A stretch of 29,897 bases of DNA, taken from contig JAEDJA010000031.1 of assembly GCA_016296575.1 (NCBI GenBank), positions 1-29,897 of the forward strand. Direction: 5' to 3'. The notes under the pieces are model-generated. The model was not told where the DNA came from. It ran no database searches and saw nothing but the letters and a program-made list of their open reading frames with translations. The position numbers and the translations under genes are program-made. Positions 1-7,717 of this stretch are shown here, in pieces. The DNA is from Treponema sp. Its GTDB lineage: Bacteria; Spirochaetota; Spirochaetia; Treponematales; Treponemataceae. Every line of letters begins with the position of its first letter. Within the stretch, counting starts at the first letter, position 1.

Positions 1-60
1 GCAGTTACCCAGGAAGTTGTTGCTCAGCTTGAAGCATTAGCAGAAGAATTACTAAGGTAA
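1..60 (+). CDS. C-terminal end of an unidentified protein (partial)
   Basis: The first 60 bases read open in frame 1 and end in TAA at 58-60. They encode AVTQEVVAQLEALAEELLR, a leucine- and glutamate-rich amphipathic helix typical of a protein's C-terminus. The start lies outside the window, so no function can be given. It could be a chance open frame, but the helical character and the stop just before the repeat element favour a real gene end. Confidence 0.5.
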   Translation, partial: AVTQEVVAQLEALAEELLR

Positions 61-66
61 CCGACA

Positions 67-290
67 ATGGAGCTGTCCCAAAAGTAATGAGTGTAGCGCT
101 CATTGAGCCCTTCGACAAGCTCAGGAACCACCCTTCGACAAGCTCAGGAACCACCCTTCGACAAGCTCAGGAACCACCCTTCGACAGGCTCAGGATACCA
201 CCCTTCGACAGGCTCAGGATACCACCCTTCGACATGGCTCAGGGACCGTAAACTCAACCACCGTAATGCAAACTTATTGGACAGCCCCAT
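67..290. mobile_element. MITE-like element with imperfect terminal inverted repeats
   Basis: The segment begins ATGGAGCTGTCCCAA (67-81) and ends ATTGGACAGCCCCAT (276-290). The second is the reverse complement of the first at 12 of 15 positions. The interior holds a six-unit short repeat array and no plausible gene. Ends of the GGGCTGTCC type are common on insertion-sequence-derived elements. I see no transposase and no clear target-site duplication, so the mobile-element reading is inference. Confidence 0.4.
108..247. repeat. Six tandem copies of a CCCTTCGACAAGCTCAGG-type repeat
   Basis: Units start at 108, 131, 154, 177, 201 and 225. The first three are identical 23-mers with CTTCGACAAGCTCAGG cores ending AACCA. 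The next two are 24-mers with GACAGGCTCAGGATACCA. The sixth has GACATGGCTCAGGGACC. Units abut with no spacer. This motif is a known type of dispersed intergenic repeat in many bacterial genomes. The frame through it encodes low-complexity peptide (STGSG, LRQAQE) and is not a credible protein. Confidence 0.85.
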
Positions 291-345
291 GTTGATTAAA
301 AGAAATAGGAATAAATTTCACACTCCCTTTTTCAAATTATTATGT

Positions 346-3300
346 TTATATTCCAAAATAAGTCACAAAGAATTCCGTTAATTTTTGAATTACATTCTTT
401 TTAACTTCACTTCTGTTACCTCCACCAAAACGTGATGTCGGTGGTAGAATTTTATCAATGTCAGTTCCAGTTGTTCGTAAAGTTCCATCACGGAAAGAGT
501 TTTCAATAAATTTCTTTGTTTCTTCTGGTTTAAGTTTATGCTCCGCGATAATTGCAGTAAGTTCTTCTTCCCGTTTTTTAGCAATATAGCTCTGCCAATC
601 CCTTTGAACATCGGTTGAAGTGTTTATCTGAGCAATAAAGTCTTCAATTAGCTGTTTTTTACTTCTAAGTTCAAGACTTCCGCCCATAGCTTTTTTAATA
701 TCCACAAGGATTTCTGCATCCTGACAGTTAGAATCATGATATTTTGCAACAAGCATCAGGATGTAATCGATGTTTATATCAACTTGCTTGATAAGCTCCA
801 TTTCAAAGACAATATCATCGTTGATGATTTCTTTTTCAGCTTTTTCCTCTGGTCTGAATTCATCATGAATGCCGATATAATAGCTCTGGTAATCCTGTAA
901 GTCGTTTATTTCAAGAAGTGTATTACCTTCAAATTGGTCGAAGGTTGTAAGAATGTTACGCATACGAAGAATGCTACTAAAAAGCATAACAAATTCTTTT
1001 TTTGCTTCCTGAGTAATTACATTGTTTTTGAATCCATCAAGGGGGAACATTGTCAGAAGTTCATCCACAAGTTCTGTATAGCCTTTATGGTATTTGTCTT
1101 TTTCATCGGTAAAGCCGTTATAGTAATCGTTGAAGCTTCTCAAAAGGATCGTTCCCTTTGCATTTTTATCACCGAACAAGGCTATTGCTTCATCCGTCTT
1201 TTCGGACAAGTCACGGAAACAAACAATATTTCCGAAAGTCTTAATTGAATTCAAAATACGATTAGTACGGCTGTAAGCCTGAATAAGTCCGTGCATTTTA
1301 AGATTTTTATCTACCCAGAGAGTATTCAGTGTTGTAGCGTCAAAGCCTGTAAGGAACATATTTACAACGATAAGAATATCAAGTTCCTTGTTTTTCATGC
1401 GAAGTGAAACATCTTTGTAATAGTTCTGGAACTTATCCGAAGAAGTGTCATAATCCGTATGGAACATTGCATTATAATCTTTGATGGCACTTTCAAGATA
1501 ATCACGGCTTACTACATCAAGTCCTGCTGTATCATCTGAATTTTCATCGTCTACGAATCCGTTTTCGTCTTCTGCTTCATTTGCTCCGAAGCTATATATC
1601 ATACCGACTTTAAGAGCGCATTGAGGATTTTCAGAAATCTGTTTTTTGAATTCCCCATAGTATTTTATGGCCGTCTCTATGGATTCCACACAGAACATAG
1701 AATTGAAGCCAGAAATATGTTTTACTTCCTTCTGTTCTTTTACGCTTCCTCTGTCTTTTGCCTTTGCACTTTCAGCGATATTTGTAAGAGCCTTGAACTC
1801 ATACACACCGCCGTGAGTGTTGCGTTTTGTTTTCTGATCGAAGTGTTGGATTATGTATGAAACAACGGCAGAAATACGCTCAGGAGCGGACAGAGCATTT
1901 TCTTTGTCGATTCCTGCTACATCCTTATCCTTTACACCGTCTTTCATTCTGATTGTCTTAATGTAATCGATACGGAAAGGCAGAACATTGTGGTCGTTGA
2001 TTGCATCCACAATAGTGTAAGTATGAAGCTTTTCGCCAAAGGCCTGATCCGTAGTCCTGATTCCACCTGTTCCCTTTGCACCCGCATTTTTCTGGAAGAT
2101 TGGAGTACCCGTAAAACCGAACAGATGGAAGCGCTTGAATGACTTTACAATGTCCTTATGCAATTCACCAAACTGAGAACGATGACATTCATCAAAAATC
2201 AAGACAATGTGACGCAGGAAAATTGGATGGCCTTTATTCTTTTTGATGAATATTCCTAACTTCTGGATTGTAGTAATAATAATTTTACAGTTATCATCTT
2301 CCAGCTGCTTTTTAAGGATGGTCACAGACTTGTTTGAGTTAGCCGCATCCTTCTGGAAACGGTCGTATTCTTTCATTGTCTGGTAATCCAAGTCTTTGCG
2401 GTCTACAACAAACAAAACTTTGTCGATGCAGTCCATCTGGCTAGCGAGAATTGCAGTTTTAAAGCTTGTAAGAGTTTTTCCACTTCCTGTTGTATGCCAG
2501 ACAAATCCGCCTGCTTCAATAGTTCCTTCTTTGTGATAGTTGCTTGATATAAGAATCTTATTCAAAATGCGCTCAGTAGCCGCAATTTGATAAGGTCGCA
2601 TTACAAGAAGGGTATTGTTTGTATCAAAAACACAATACTTTGTAAGAATATTCAGGATTGTATGTTTTGCAAGGAAAGTTCGTGTAAAGTCTTCAAGGTC
2701 GTTGATGATTTTATTATTTGCATCAGCCCAATAAGATGTGAACTCAAAAGAGTTACTTGTTTTCTTTCCACTTCCTTTTTTGCTTGTCTGCTCTTTAATG
2801 CTTGCTTCACGAGTTGTATTAGAAAAATACTTTGTGTTTGTTCCGTTTGAAATAATAAAAATCTGGATGAATTGAAAAAGCCCTGCTCCCGCCCAGAAGC
2901 TGTCACGATTGTAACGGCGAATCTGATTAAAAGCTTCGCGGATATTTACACCACGTCTCTTTAATTCACAATGCACAAGAGGAAGACCGTTTACAAGGAT
3001 AGTTACATCATAGCGGTTAGAATATCGCCCACCTTCTGGAGTGAACTGATTTATTACTTGCAGATAATTGTTATGAATATTCTTTTTATCAATCAAGTAA
3101 ATGTTTTTAGTTGAACCATCATCACGAGGAAGAACTTTAATATAATCACTCTGAATGGAAAAAGTCTTCTCTACAATTCCTTCTGTATCATTTGCAAGAT
3201 AATGGCCATAAAAACGCGCCCATTCTGTTTCGCTGAATGTAATTTTATTGAGCTTTTCAATTTGCTTTTTTAGATTTTCTACAAGATCGTCTTCTGTCTT

Positions 3301-3453
3301 AATTGTAAGATATTCATAGCCCTGTTCCTGCAAATCTTCGATGAAGTTCTTTTCAAGCTCCGCTTCGCTCTGGTATGAACGCTTACGGCGGGCAGGCGGA
3401 ATATATTCTGATACAACGGTCGCTTCATTTGTTTCCAGGACTATATTATACAT
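346..3453 (-). CDS. hsdR: Type I restriction enzyme R subunit (HsdR), ATP-dependent translocase and nuclease
   Basis: HsdR is the motor and nuclease subunit of the HsdR2M2S complex. It translocates DNA using ATP and cleaves far from the unmethylated recognition site. The 1035-residue length is normal for the EcoR124-like group. The N-terminal PD-(D/E)xK nuclease shows D149 and ELK at 163-165. The SF2 motor has motif I HTTGSGKT (320-327), motif II DECH (421-424) and motif III TGTP (448-451), then late motifs around GFDATTLNTLWVDKNL and QAYSRTNRI. A helical C-terminus for MTase docking follows. The ATG at 3453 has GGGAG about ten bases upstream. It is the last gene of a minus-strand island, 20 bp after the AAA ATPase. 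All catalytic motifs look intact. I see no hairpin terminator after the stop; the repeat element at 67-290 lies downstream. Confidence 0.97.
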   Translation of the reverse strand: MYNIVLETNEATVVSEYIPPARRKRSYQSEAELEKNFIEDLQEQGYEYLTIKTEDDLVENLKKQIEKLNKITFSETEWARFYGHYLANDTEGIVEKTFSIQSDYIKVLPRDDGSTKNIYLIDKKNIHNNYLQVINQFTPEGGRYSNRYDVTILVNGLPLVHCELKRRGVNIREAFNQIRRYNRDSFWAGAGLFQFIQIFIISNGTNTKYFSNTTREASIKEQTSKKGSGKKTSNSFEFTSYWADANNKIINDLEDFTRTFLAKHTILNILTKYCVFDTNNTLLVMRPYQIAATERILNKILISSNYHKEGTIEAGGFVWHTTGSGKTLTSFKTAILASQMDCIDKVLFVVDRKDLDYQTMKEYDRFQKDAANSNKSVTILKKQLEDDNCKIIITTIQKLGIFIKKNKGHPIFLRHIVLIFDECHRSQFGELHKDIVKSFKRFHLFGFTGTPIFQKNAGAKGTGGIRTTDQAFGEKLHTYTIVDAINDHNVLPFRIDYIKTIRMKDGVKDKDVAGIDKENALSAPERISAVVSYIIQHFDQKTKRNTHGGVYEFKALTNIAESAKAKDRGSVKEQKEVKHISGFNSMFCVESIETAIKYYGEFKKQISENPQCALKVGMIYSFGANEAEDENGFVDDENSDDTAGLDVVSRDYLESAIKDYNAMFHTDYDTSSDKFQNYYKDVSLRMKNKELDILIVVNMFLTGFDATTLNTLWVDKNLKMHGLIQAYSRTNRILNSIKTFGNIVCFRDLSEKTDEAIALFGDKNAKGTILLRSFNDYYNGFTDEKDKYHKGYTELVDELLTMFPLDGFKNNVITQEAKKEFVMLFSSILRMRNILTTFDQFEGNTLLEINDLQDYQSYYIGIHDEFRPEEKAEKEIINDDIVFEMELIKQVDINIDYILMLVAKYHDSNCQDAEILVDIKKAMGGSLELRSKKQLIEDFIAQINTSTDVQRDWQSYIAKKREEELTAIIAEHKLKPEETKKFIENSFRDGTLRTTGTDIDKILPPTSRFGGGNRSEVKKNVIQKLTEFFVTYFGI

Positions 3454-3473
3454 CTTAAAAAATCTCCCAATTA

Positions 3474-4703
3474 TTAAGATAAAACCAATTCTTTTTTATG
3501 CAAAAGGAAATCTTCTATATTTATATGAGTTATTCCATCATGAGAAAAGTCCATTTTATCAAGAGAAAGAACATATTTTGGAGATGCATCTTTTATAGGC
3601 TTAAATGCATCAAACTCTCTTTTTACAGTCTCATCGTTTGGCATTAAATAAGAAACCTGAATAAAACATTTTTTATTTCCATCAATGGCAACAAAATCAA
3701 TTTCACCTTTATAGGTCTTTCCGGTATAAACAGAATAACCACGCAAAACCAATTCATTGTAGATAATGTTTTCCAGGAAAAAAGTATCTTCATAATTTAC
3801 AAGATTAGTATTTATTGTTCTAAAACAGGTATCAATAGCATAGTGCTTTTCTATTGTTTTAAGGATTTCTTTTCCTACAATATTGAACCGCTTTACACGA
3901 GATACAAGATAAGCTTTTTCAAGTTTGTCTATGTAGTTATATATAGTTTTCTTTTCAAAAGAGTTTTTATTATTCTCATTCTGATTGCTATAATAATTTA
4001 CGATATTTGCAGCAGAAAACTCTTTTCCTGCATTAGAAAGAATATAAGATGAAACTGTATTGAATTTATATTTTTCTATTTGTGAATCGCGTTTATAAAT
4101 ATCTTTTTCAACAATTCCATTAAAGACACTTTCTATGTAATTTCTTATATCTTTTTCTTCTGTAAAATCAAAACGCTGAGGAAGTCCTCCCCACTTTATA
4201 TAATCATAGATAAAATCTTGTGGTATTTCTTTTTTATTTTTTGAATACAATTGAACAACTTCACTGTAAGAAAAAGGCATAATTTTAAATTCAACAGTTC
4301 TACCCACAAGCAGACTTGCCAGTTCTCCGGAAAGAAGTTTTGAATTACTTCCGGTTACAAATATTGAACAGTTTAATGTAGCGCGAAACGAAGCAAGAAT
4401 TTTTTCAAAATCTTTAACATGCTGTATTTCATCAAAAAACAGATAATATTTTTGCGAATCTGTTATTTTGGGTTTTATATATTCATGAAGCTTTTTTGCA
4501 CTGTCTATTTCTTCAAATTCAAAATCTTCAAAATTTATATAAATGATGTGCTCATTATCTGCAGTTGATTTTATTTCATCAATAATCTGCTTTAAGATAA
4601 TGGACTTACCAGAGCGACGGACACCTGTTAATACTTTGATTAAATCTATCTCATAATACTTTCGTATTTGAGAAAGATATAATTCTCTCTTTATCTGCTT
4701 CAT
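3474..4703 (-). CDS. AAA-type ATPase with DUF4143 C-terminal domain, within the restriction operon
   Basis: This 409-residue protein opens MKQIKRELYL, as many DUF4143 ATPases do. Walker A is GVRRSGKS (27-34). A Walker B-like FFDEIQ has its DE at 91-92, followed by a sensor region FVTGSNSKLLSG. The C-terminal third contains GEIDFVAIDGNKKCFIQV, the restriction-endonuclease-like fold often found in this domain. The function of the family is poorly defined. It sits between the specificity region and hsdR on the same strand, so it probably rides on the restriction operon transcript, although its own expression may be separate. There is no Shine-Dalgarno before the ATG at 4703; instead a perfect 13 bp dyad (4712-4748) lies just upstream. 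A DUF4143 remnant occurs at 24134. Confidence 0.85.
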   Translation of the reverse strand: MKQIKRELYLSQIRKYYEIDLIKVLTGVRRSGKSIILKQIIDEIKSTADNEHIIYINFEDFEFEEIDSAKKLHEYIKPKITDSQKYYLFFDEIQHVKDFEKILASFRATLNCSIFVTGSNSKLLSGELASLLVGRTVEFKIMPFSYSEVVQLYSKNKKEIPQDFIYDYIKWGGLPQRFDFTEEKDIRNYIESVFNGIVEKDIYKRDSQIEKYKFNTVSSYILSNAGKEFSAANIVNYYSNQNENNKNSFEKKTIYNYIDKLEKAYLVSRVKRFNIVGKEILKTIEKHYAIDTCFRTINTNLVNYEDTFFLENIIYNELVLRGYSVYTGKTYKGEIDFVAIDGNKKCFIQVSYLMPNDETVKREFDAFKPIKDASPKYVLSLDKMDFSHDGITHINIEDFLLHKKELVLS

Positions 4704-4711
4704 AAATATAT

Positions 4712-4748
4712 TTTACACTAACTTACAATTTTTTCAAGTTAGTGTAAA
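4712..4748. promoter_or_regulatory. Perfect 13 bp inverted repeat before the AAA ATPase gene
   Basis: TTTACACTAACTT at 4712-4724 and AAGTTAGTGTAAA at 4736-4748 are exact reverse complements around an 11-base loop. The structure fills most of the 54 bp gap between the ATPase start and the specificity-gene stop. On the plus strand it is followed by a T run, so it could terminate antisense transcription. On the minus strand it would form a leader hairpin or an operator. Which applies is unknown. Confidence 0.7.
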
Positions 4749-4757
4749 TTGTTTTTT

Positions 4758-5391
4758 TTATACCTCCTTGCGCTTAAAGGTCAAAAGTTTGTCTCGGTAA
4801 TACTCATATTGTTTTTTTCGTGCTTCAATCTCCGCAGGAAGTCCACTAGAAATATCGTTGCAAAGGCTATCAAAACGGTCGAGAATTTTTACAATTCTTT
4901 CTTGTTCTTCAAGTGTTGGAAGTGGAATTGTAATTTCACTAATCGCAGGAACACTTGAATGAACAACTTTGCTCTTTACTTTTCCCTTGCCTTTTTGCTT
5001 TTGTGCATCTGTCGTCGATAAAACGTAAGACAAAAATTTTGGATTCTGTTTATGTTTCATTACAACAATGTCACCGCCCGCAAGACACTTTTCATCCCCA
5101 ACATACGCTGTTGATTTTGCTATATCTTCAACACTTTCGCCTGTTATAGCAAAAAGTATATCGCCATGTTCAAAATACTTACGGCTTGAGATTTCTTCTG
5201 AATGTGTATGTGAAACACATTTATCAAACCATATACCATAAGTTGTATATATCTCACCATAACGAACACATGAGATACCATCCTCTGTTACTTGGTCACG
5301 GGTAATTCCCGCACCTCTGTAAATATCTGTCGCAATCTCGCCCAGACGAACAATCGCATAACCAAAAACATATTGAAGCAGTTTTATTTCA
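4758..5391 (-). CDS. hsdS: Out-of-frame third target-recognition domain of HsdS (phase-variable extension)
   Basis: Reading the minus strand from the pentanucleotide tract in the frame that ends at 4758 gives an uninterrupted specificity domain. It begins ...DEIKLLQYVFGYAIVRLGEI, passes through YGEIYTTYGIWFD and GDILFAITGESVEDI, and ends in the conserved EIEARKKQYEYYRDKLLTF helix. It has a full TRD plus the coiled-coil spacer and resembles TRD2 of the upstream hsdS without being a copy. No ATG or GTG with a ribosome-binding site lies near its beginning, so it is unlikely to be made alone. It joins the upstream 450-residue ORF in frame if the tract gains one unit or loses two. It could also be a silent cassette for recombination. 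Confidence 0.85.
4795..4838. repeat. 44 bp direct repeat, copy A (end of TRD3)
   Basis: This matches 5480-5523 at 42 of 44 positions. It encodes the conserved spacer helix of the specificity subunit (AEIEARKKQYEYYR on the minus strand). Such DNA identity between TRD ends is the usual substrate for TRD shuffling by homologous recombination. Confidence 0.85.
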
Positions 5392-6741
5392 TCTGTTCTG
5401 TTCTGTTCTGTTCTGTTCTGTTCTGTTCTGTTCTGACAAGATTGTGTTTCCGCTACTTGCGAATGTCAACAACAAATCGCGGTAATACTCATATTGTTTT
5501 TTTCGCGCTTCAATTTCCGCAGGCAAGCCGATTTTGAGGTCGGAGCAAATTGAATCGAAGTTATCGAGAACATTGACAATACGCTGTTGAACATCTAACG
5601 GCGGAAGAGGAATTGTAATGTCATTCAACTTATCAGGAGTTACTTCAATTACTTTTGTACCATGAGCAAGTTTTACTTTCTGTTTATAAAAAACAGAACT
5701 CTGGAAATAATAAGATAAATACTTCGCATTCTGATTGTGATGGATAATTGCAGTATGTCCGCTAACGGCAATAGGCTCTTTTCCTACCCATGCAGTACAT
5801 TTACAAACATCATCTACATTTTCGCTTGTAACAGCCATTACAATATCATTGGGCTGAGCTTGTTTTGATTTATAAAAAACATCTTTAGCAACAAAGGTAA
5901 GAGTTTTATCAGTCCATGTACCAAAATGAGTGTACATCTGGCCATAATGGATGCAAGGCAAACCACTTTCTACAAAATCTTTTTTCTGGAAGTTTCCACC
6001 ACGTGTAATAGTTGCAAAATCACCGAGCTTCTTAACTTCGACTTTTGTTTCCCTTGTTAACAGCAAGTATCGATCGGCGTTGCCGATCTTACCGAGTTTG
6101 CAAGCAAACTCGCGCGAAATTGATTCTGGAGAAAGCAAAGAATCTCTGTAGTATTCATACTGCTTGCGACGAGCTGTAAGCTCCGCTGTAAGCTCCGCTG
6201 TAAGCGACGTGAATTTGTCGAGTATACGCACGATTTCTTCCTGCACGGGAAGTGGTGGAACAGGGATTTCAAATTCCATCATTTTTACAGAACTTAAATT
6301 TGGTTGTGCCCCACTACCTGAAGAAATATGCAAAATATTATTACTTTGACCTGTCAACCAGTGAAATAAATATCTTTTTAATAAAAACTGTTCATTTGGA
6401 ACAAATAAACCTACTCGCTGATTCAAATAATAAACATTATCAGAATAGTTATAACCTATTTTTCCTGTAGTAGCTCCAGACATAGCAACAACTACATCAC
6501 CTTTTTTTATCTCATAATTTGACAAATCTTCTTTATACTCAGACTTTTCAAAATAAACATAATCAGAATCAGATATTTCTCCGTTAGAAATATTGGTTAT
6601 TCTTAAAATAGGCAATCCTTTAGACTTAAAAAGTGGACTTTTAAAAGAAAACCCATTTTGAAAACGACATACTTCTCCAAGTGTCTTATATTCCACCCCA
6701 TCAGGGCAAAGTTCTTTTATCAAATCATCAAGTTTACTCAT
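5389..6741 (-). CDS. hsdS: Type I specificity subunit HsdS with two TRDs, ending in a slippage tract
   Basis: HsdS recognises the bipartite target for both methylation and cleavage. TRD1 covers about residues 16-165, followed by a conserved spacer with TAELTAELTA (181-190) and RRKQYEYYRD. TRD2 covers about 234-400 and ends in a second EIEARKKQYEYYRD helix. The last 20 or so residues are pure repeat (EQNRT), then stop. At 450 residues it has the usual two-TRD length, so the present form is likely functional. The ATG at 6741 has GGAGG close upstream. It follows the KilA-N gene after a 150 bp GC-rich repeat spacer. One more pentanucleotide unit would extend it to 662 residues with a third TRD. 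Confidence 0.93.
   Translation of the reverse strand: MSKLDDLIKELCPDGVEYKTLGEVCRFQNGFSFKSPLFKSKGLPILRITNISNGEISDSDYVYFEKSEYKEDLSNYEIKKGDVVVAMSGATTGKIGYNYSDNVYYLNQRVGLFVPNEQFLLKRYLFHWLTGQSNNILHISSGSGAQPNLSSVKMMEFEIPVPPLPVQEEIVRILDKFTSLTAELTAELTARRKQYEYYRDSLLSPESISREFACKLGKIGNADRYLLLTRETKVEVKKLGDFATITRGGNFQKKDFVESGLPCIHYGQMYTHFGTWTDKTLTFVAKDVFYKSKQAQPNDIVMAVTSENVDDVCKCTAWVGKEPIAVSGHTAIIHHNQNAKYLSYYFQSSVFYKQKVKLAHGTKVIEVTPDKLNDITIPLPPLDVQQRIVNVLDNFDSICSDLKIGLPAEIEARKKQYEYYRDLLLTFASSGNTILSEQNRTEQNRTEQNR
5392..5435 (-). repeat. Pentanucleotide tract (CAGAA)8 plus CAGA, contingency locus in hsdS
   Basis: On the plus strand eight whole TTCTG units run 5396-5435 with a partial TCTG at 5392-5395. On the coding minus strand this is CAGAA. 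Every frame through it encodes a permutation of the peptide QNRTE and has no stop. The three exits differ. The present frame meets TGA at 5391-5389. One extra unit continues as GAT GAA ATA into the third TRD. The remaining frame stops at ATG AAA TAA. Because five is not a multiple of three, slipped-strand mispairing would switch between these outcomes. Confidence 0.92.
5480..5523. repeat. 44 bp direct repeat, copy B (end of TRD2)
   Basis: Partner of 4795-4838, 685 bp apart in the same orientation, with two mismatches. Recombination between the copies would delete the pentanucleotide tract and the third TRD body, leaving a clean two-TRD gene with a new C-terminal end. Confidence 0.85.
6173..6208 (-). 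repeat. 12 bp repeat encoding LTAE-LTAE-LTA in the HsdS spacer
   Basis: Plus-strand units GCTGTAAGCTCC at 6173-6184 and 6185-6196, plus GCTGTAAG at 6197-6204, encode TAEL repeats on the minus strand. In the well-studied EcoR124-family enzymes, two versus three TAEL repeats at this place change the nonspecific spacer of the recognition site by one base. Here there are two full TAEL units followed by TA. Confidence 0.85.
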
Positions 6742-6752
6742 TCATTCCTCCG

Positions 6753-6867
6753 GATTTTGCGTTAGCAAAATCGAATCCGTGTGACAATACGGGGGGCGTT
6801 GCGGGGGTGTCCCCCGCAGAAGGGGTAGCGACCAACGAAGTGGGCGCGCAGGGGAAGGCTTTCCCCT
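6753..6867. repeat. GC-rich intergenic element with three hairpins between KilA-N gene and hsdS
   Basis: Three stem-loops are visible: GATTTTGC/GCAAAATC (6753-6772), GCGGGGG/CCCCCGC (6801-6817) and AGGGGAA/TTCCCCT (6850-6867). The sequence is much more GC-rich than the genes on either side. It contains AATCCGTGTGAC (6774-6785), also present in the inverted repeat at 18168-18264. It resembles a dispersed repeat insertion. It would lie in the operon transcript and might attenuate or stabilise the message between hsdM and hsdS. Confidence 0.65.
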
Positions 6868-6892
6868 CCTTTTATCTGTAGGTCTAACTTGC

Positions 6893-7717
6893 TCATTTTT
6901 CTGCTCCGTCTGTCAATAATTTCCTATCATCAACATTTTCAAGAACTTTCATCTGTTGGATGGCAATTTTGTTCAGCTTATCAAGACGTTCAGACTGTGG
7001 CAGACCATCATTTATAAAAACTGCATTTAAATTTTCCATGTTGCTCAAACAAATAAGCTGATTTATCGTAGCATAGTCGCGAATGTTTCCTTTTAATTCT
7101 GGATTTGATTCACGCCATTCTTTGGCGGTCATTCCAAACATTGCCACATTGAGCATATCGGCTTCATCTGCATAAACAAATGATTTTTGCTGAGGTGTAA
7201 GTTCATTCGGAATAAGGTTTTGCTTGATAGCATCCGTGTGTATACGGTAGTTTATTTTTGCAAGTTCTCGTTTTGCACTCCAACCAAGCTGCTTCTGTTC
7301 TTCAGCCTTAAGGCGCTGAAATTCTTTTATTAAATATAATTCAAATTCTACAGAAACCCAACTTGCAAACTTAAAAGCTATATCACGCTGAGCATAAGTT
7401 CCGCCTTTTGCCCCATTCTTAGAAACAAGTCCTATTGCATTTGTTGTCTCTATCCATCTTGATGGACTCATAGTAAATGCATTACTTCCAGCTTCTCTTA
7501 AAAGGGGGTCGAATTCGACCCCTTTGAATTCGGGATTGTTAAGCATTTCCCAAAGTCCAAGATATTCAAGTGTATTCTTAGATCTAAGCCAGTTTTTTAC
7601 AACATCTTTTGGTTCTATAGGATTTTTCTGACGTGCTATATCTGTTATACAGATATAGTCTATCCCATTTATTGTTAATGTCTTTATAACTGTATCTTTT
7701 ACTATAATTTCTGCCAT
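6893..7717 (-). CDS. KilA-N domain DNA-binding protein of the restriction operon
   Basis: This 274-residue protein begins with a KilA-N-like module (about 1-150). Marks are DVVKNWLRSKNTLEYLGLWE, then SPSRWIETTNAIGL, GTYAQRDIAFKFASWVS and EFELYLIKEFQRL. The rest (about 150-274) is helical and seen in related proteins next to type I restriction genes. KilA-N is a phage-derived DNA-binding module; its role in restriction operons is not established, and regulation or substrate binding are possible. The start at 7717 has AAAGGAAG upstream and overlaps the end of the short paralogue by 16 bp. A 10 bp hairpin (7734-7759) lies just before that ribosome-binding site. An exact 18 bp palindrome (7505-7522) falls inside the VEFDP codons. 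Confidence 0.85.
   Translation of the reverse strand: MAEIIVKDTVIKTLTINGIDYICITDIARQKNPIEPKDVVKNWLRSKNTLEYLGLWEMLNNPEFKGVEFDPLLREAGSNAFTMSPSRWIETTNAIGLVSKNGAKGGTYAQRDIAFKFASWVSVEFELYLIKEFQRLKAEEQKQLGWSAKRELAKINYRIHTDAIKQNLIPNELTPQQKSFVYADEADMLNVAMFGMTAKEWRESNPELKGNIRDYATINQLICLSNMENLNAVFINDGLPQSERLDKLNKIAIQQMKVLENVDDRKLLTDGAEK

Noticed and set aside
108..247. CRISPR array
   Set aside because: The 23-24 bp units abut directly with no unique spacers, and no cas genes are present.
103..381. A 92-codon plus-strand frame across the short repeat array
   Set aside because: It is made of repeat-encoded low-complexity peptide, has no ribosome-binding site, and overlaps the end of hsdR.
6681..6881. 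Plus-strand frame with GVSPAEGVATNEVGAQG
   Set aside because: It translates the GC-rich repeat element between two minus-strand genes; such peptides recur wherever the repeat occurs and are not a gene.
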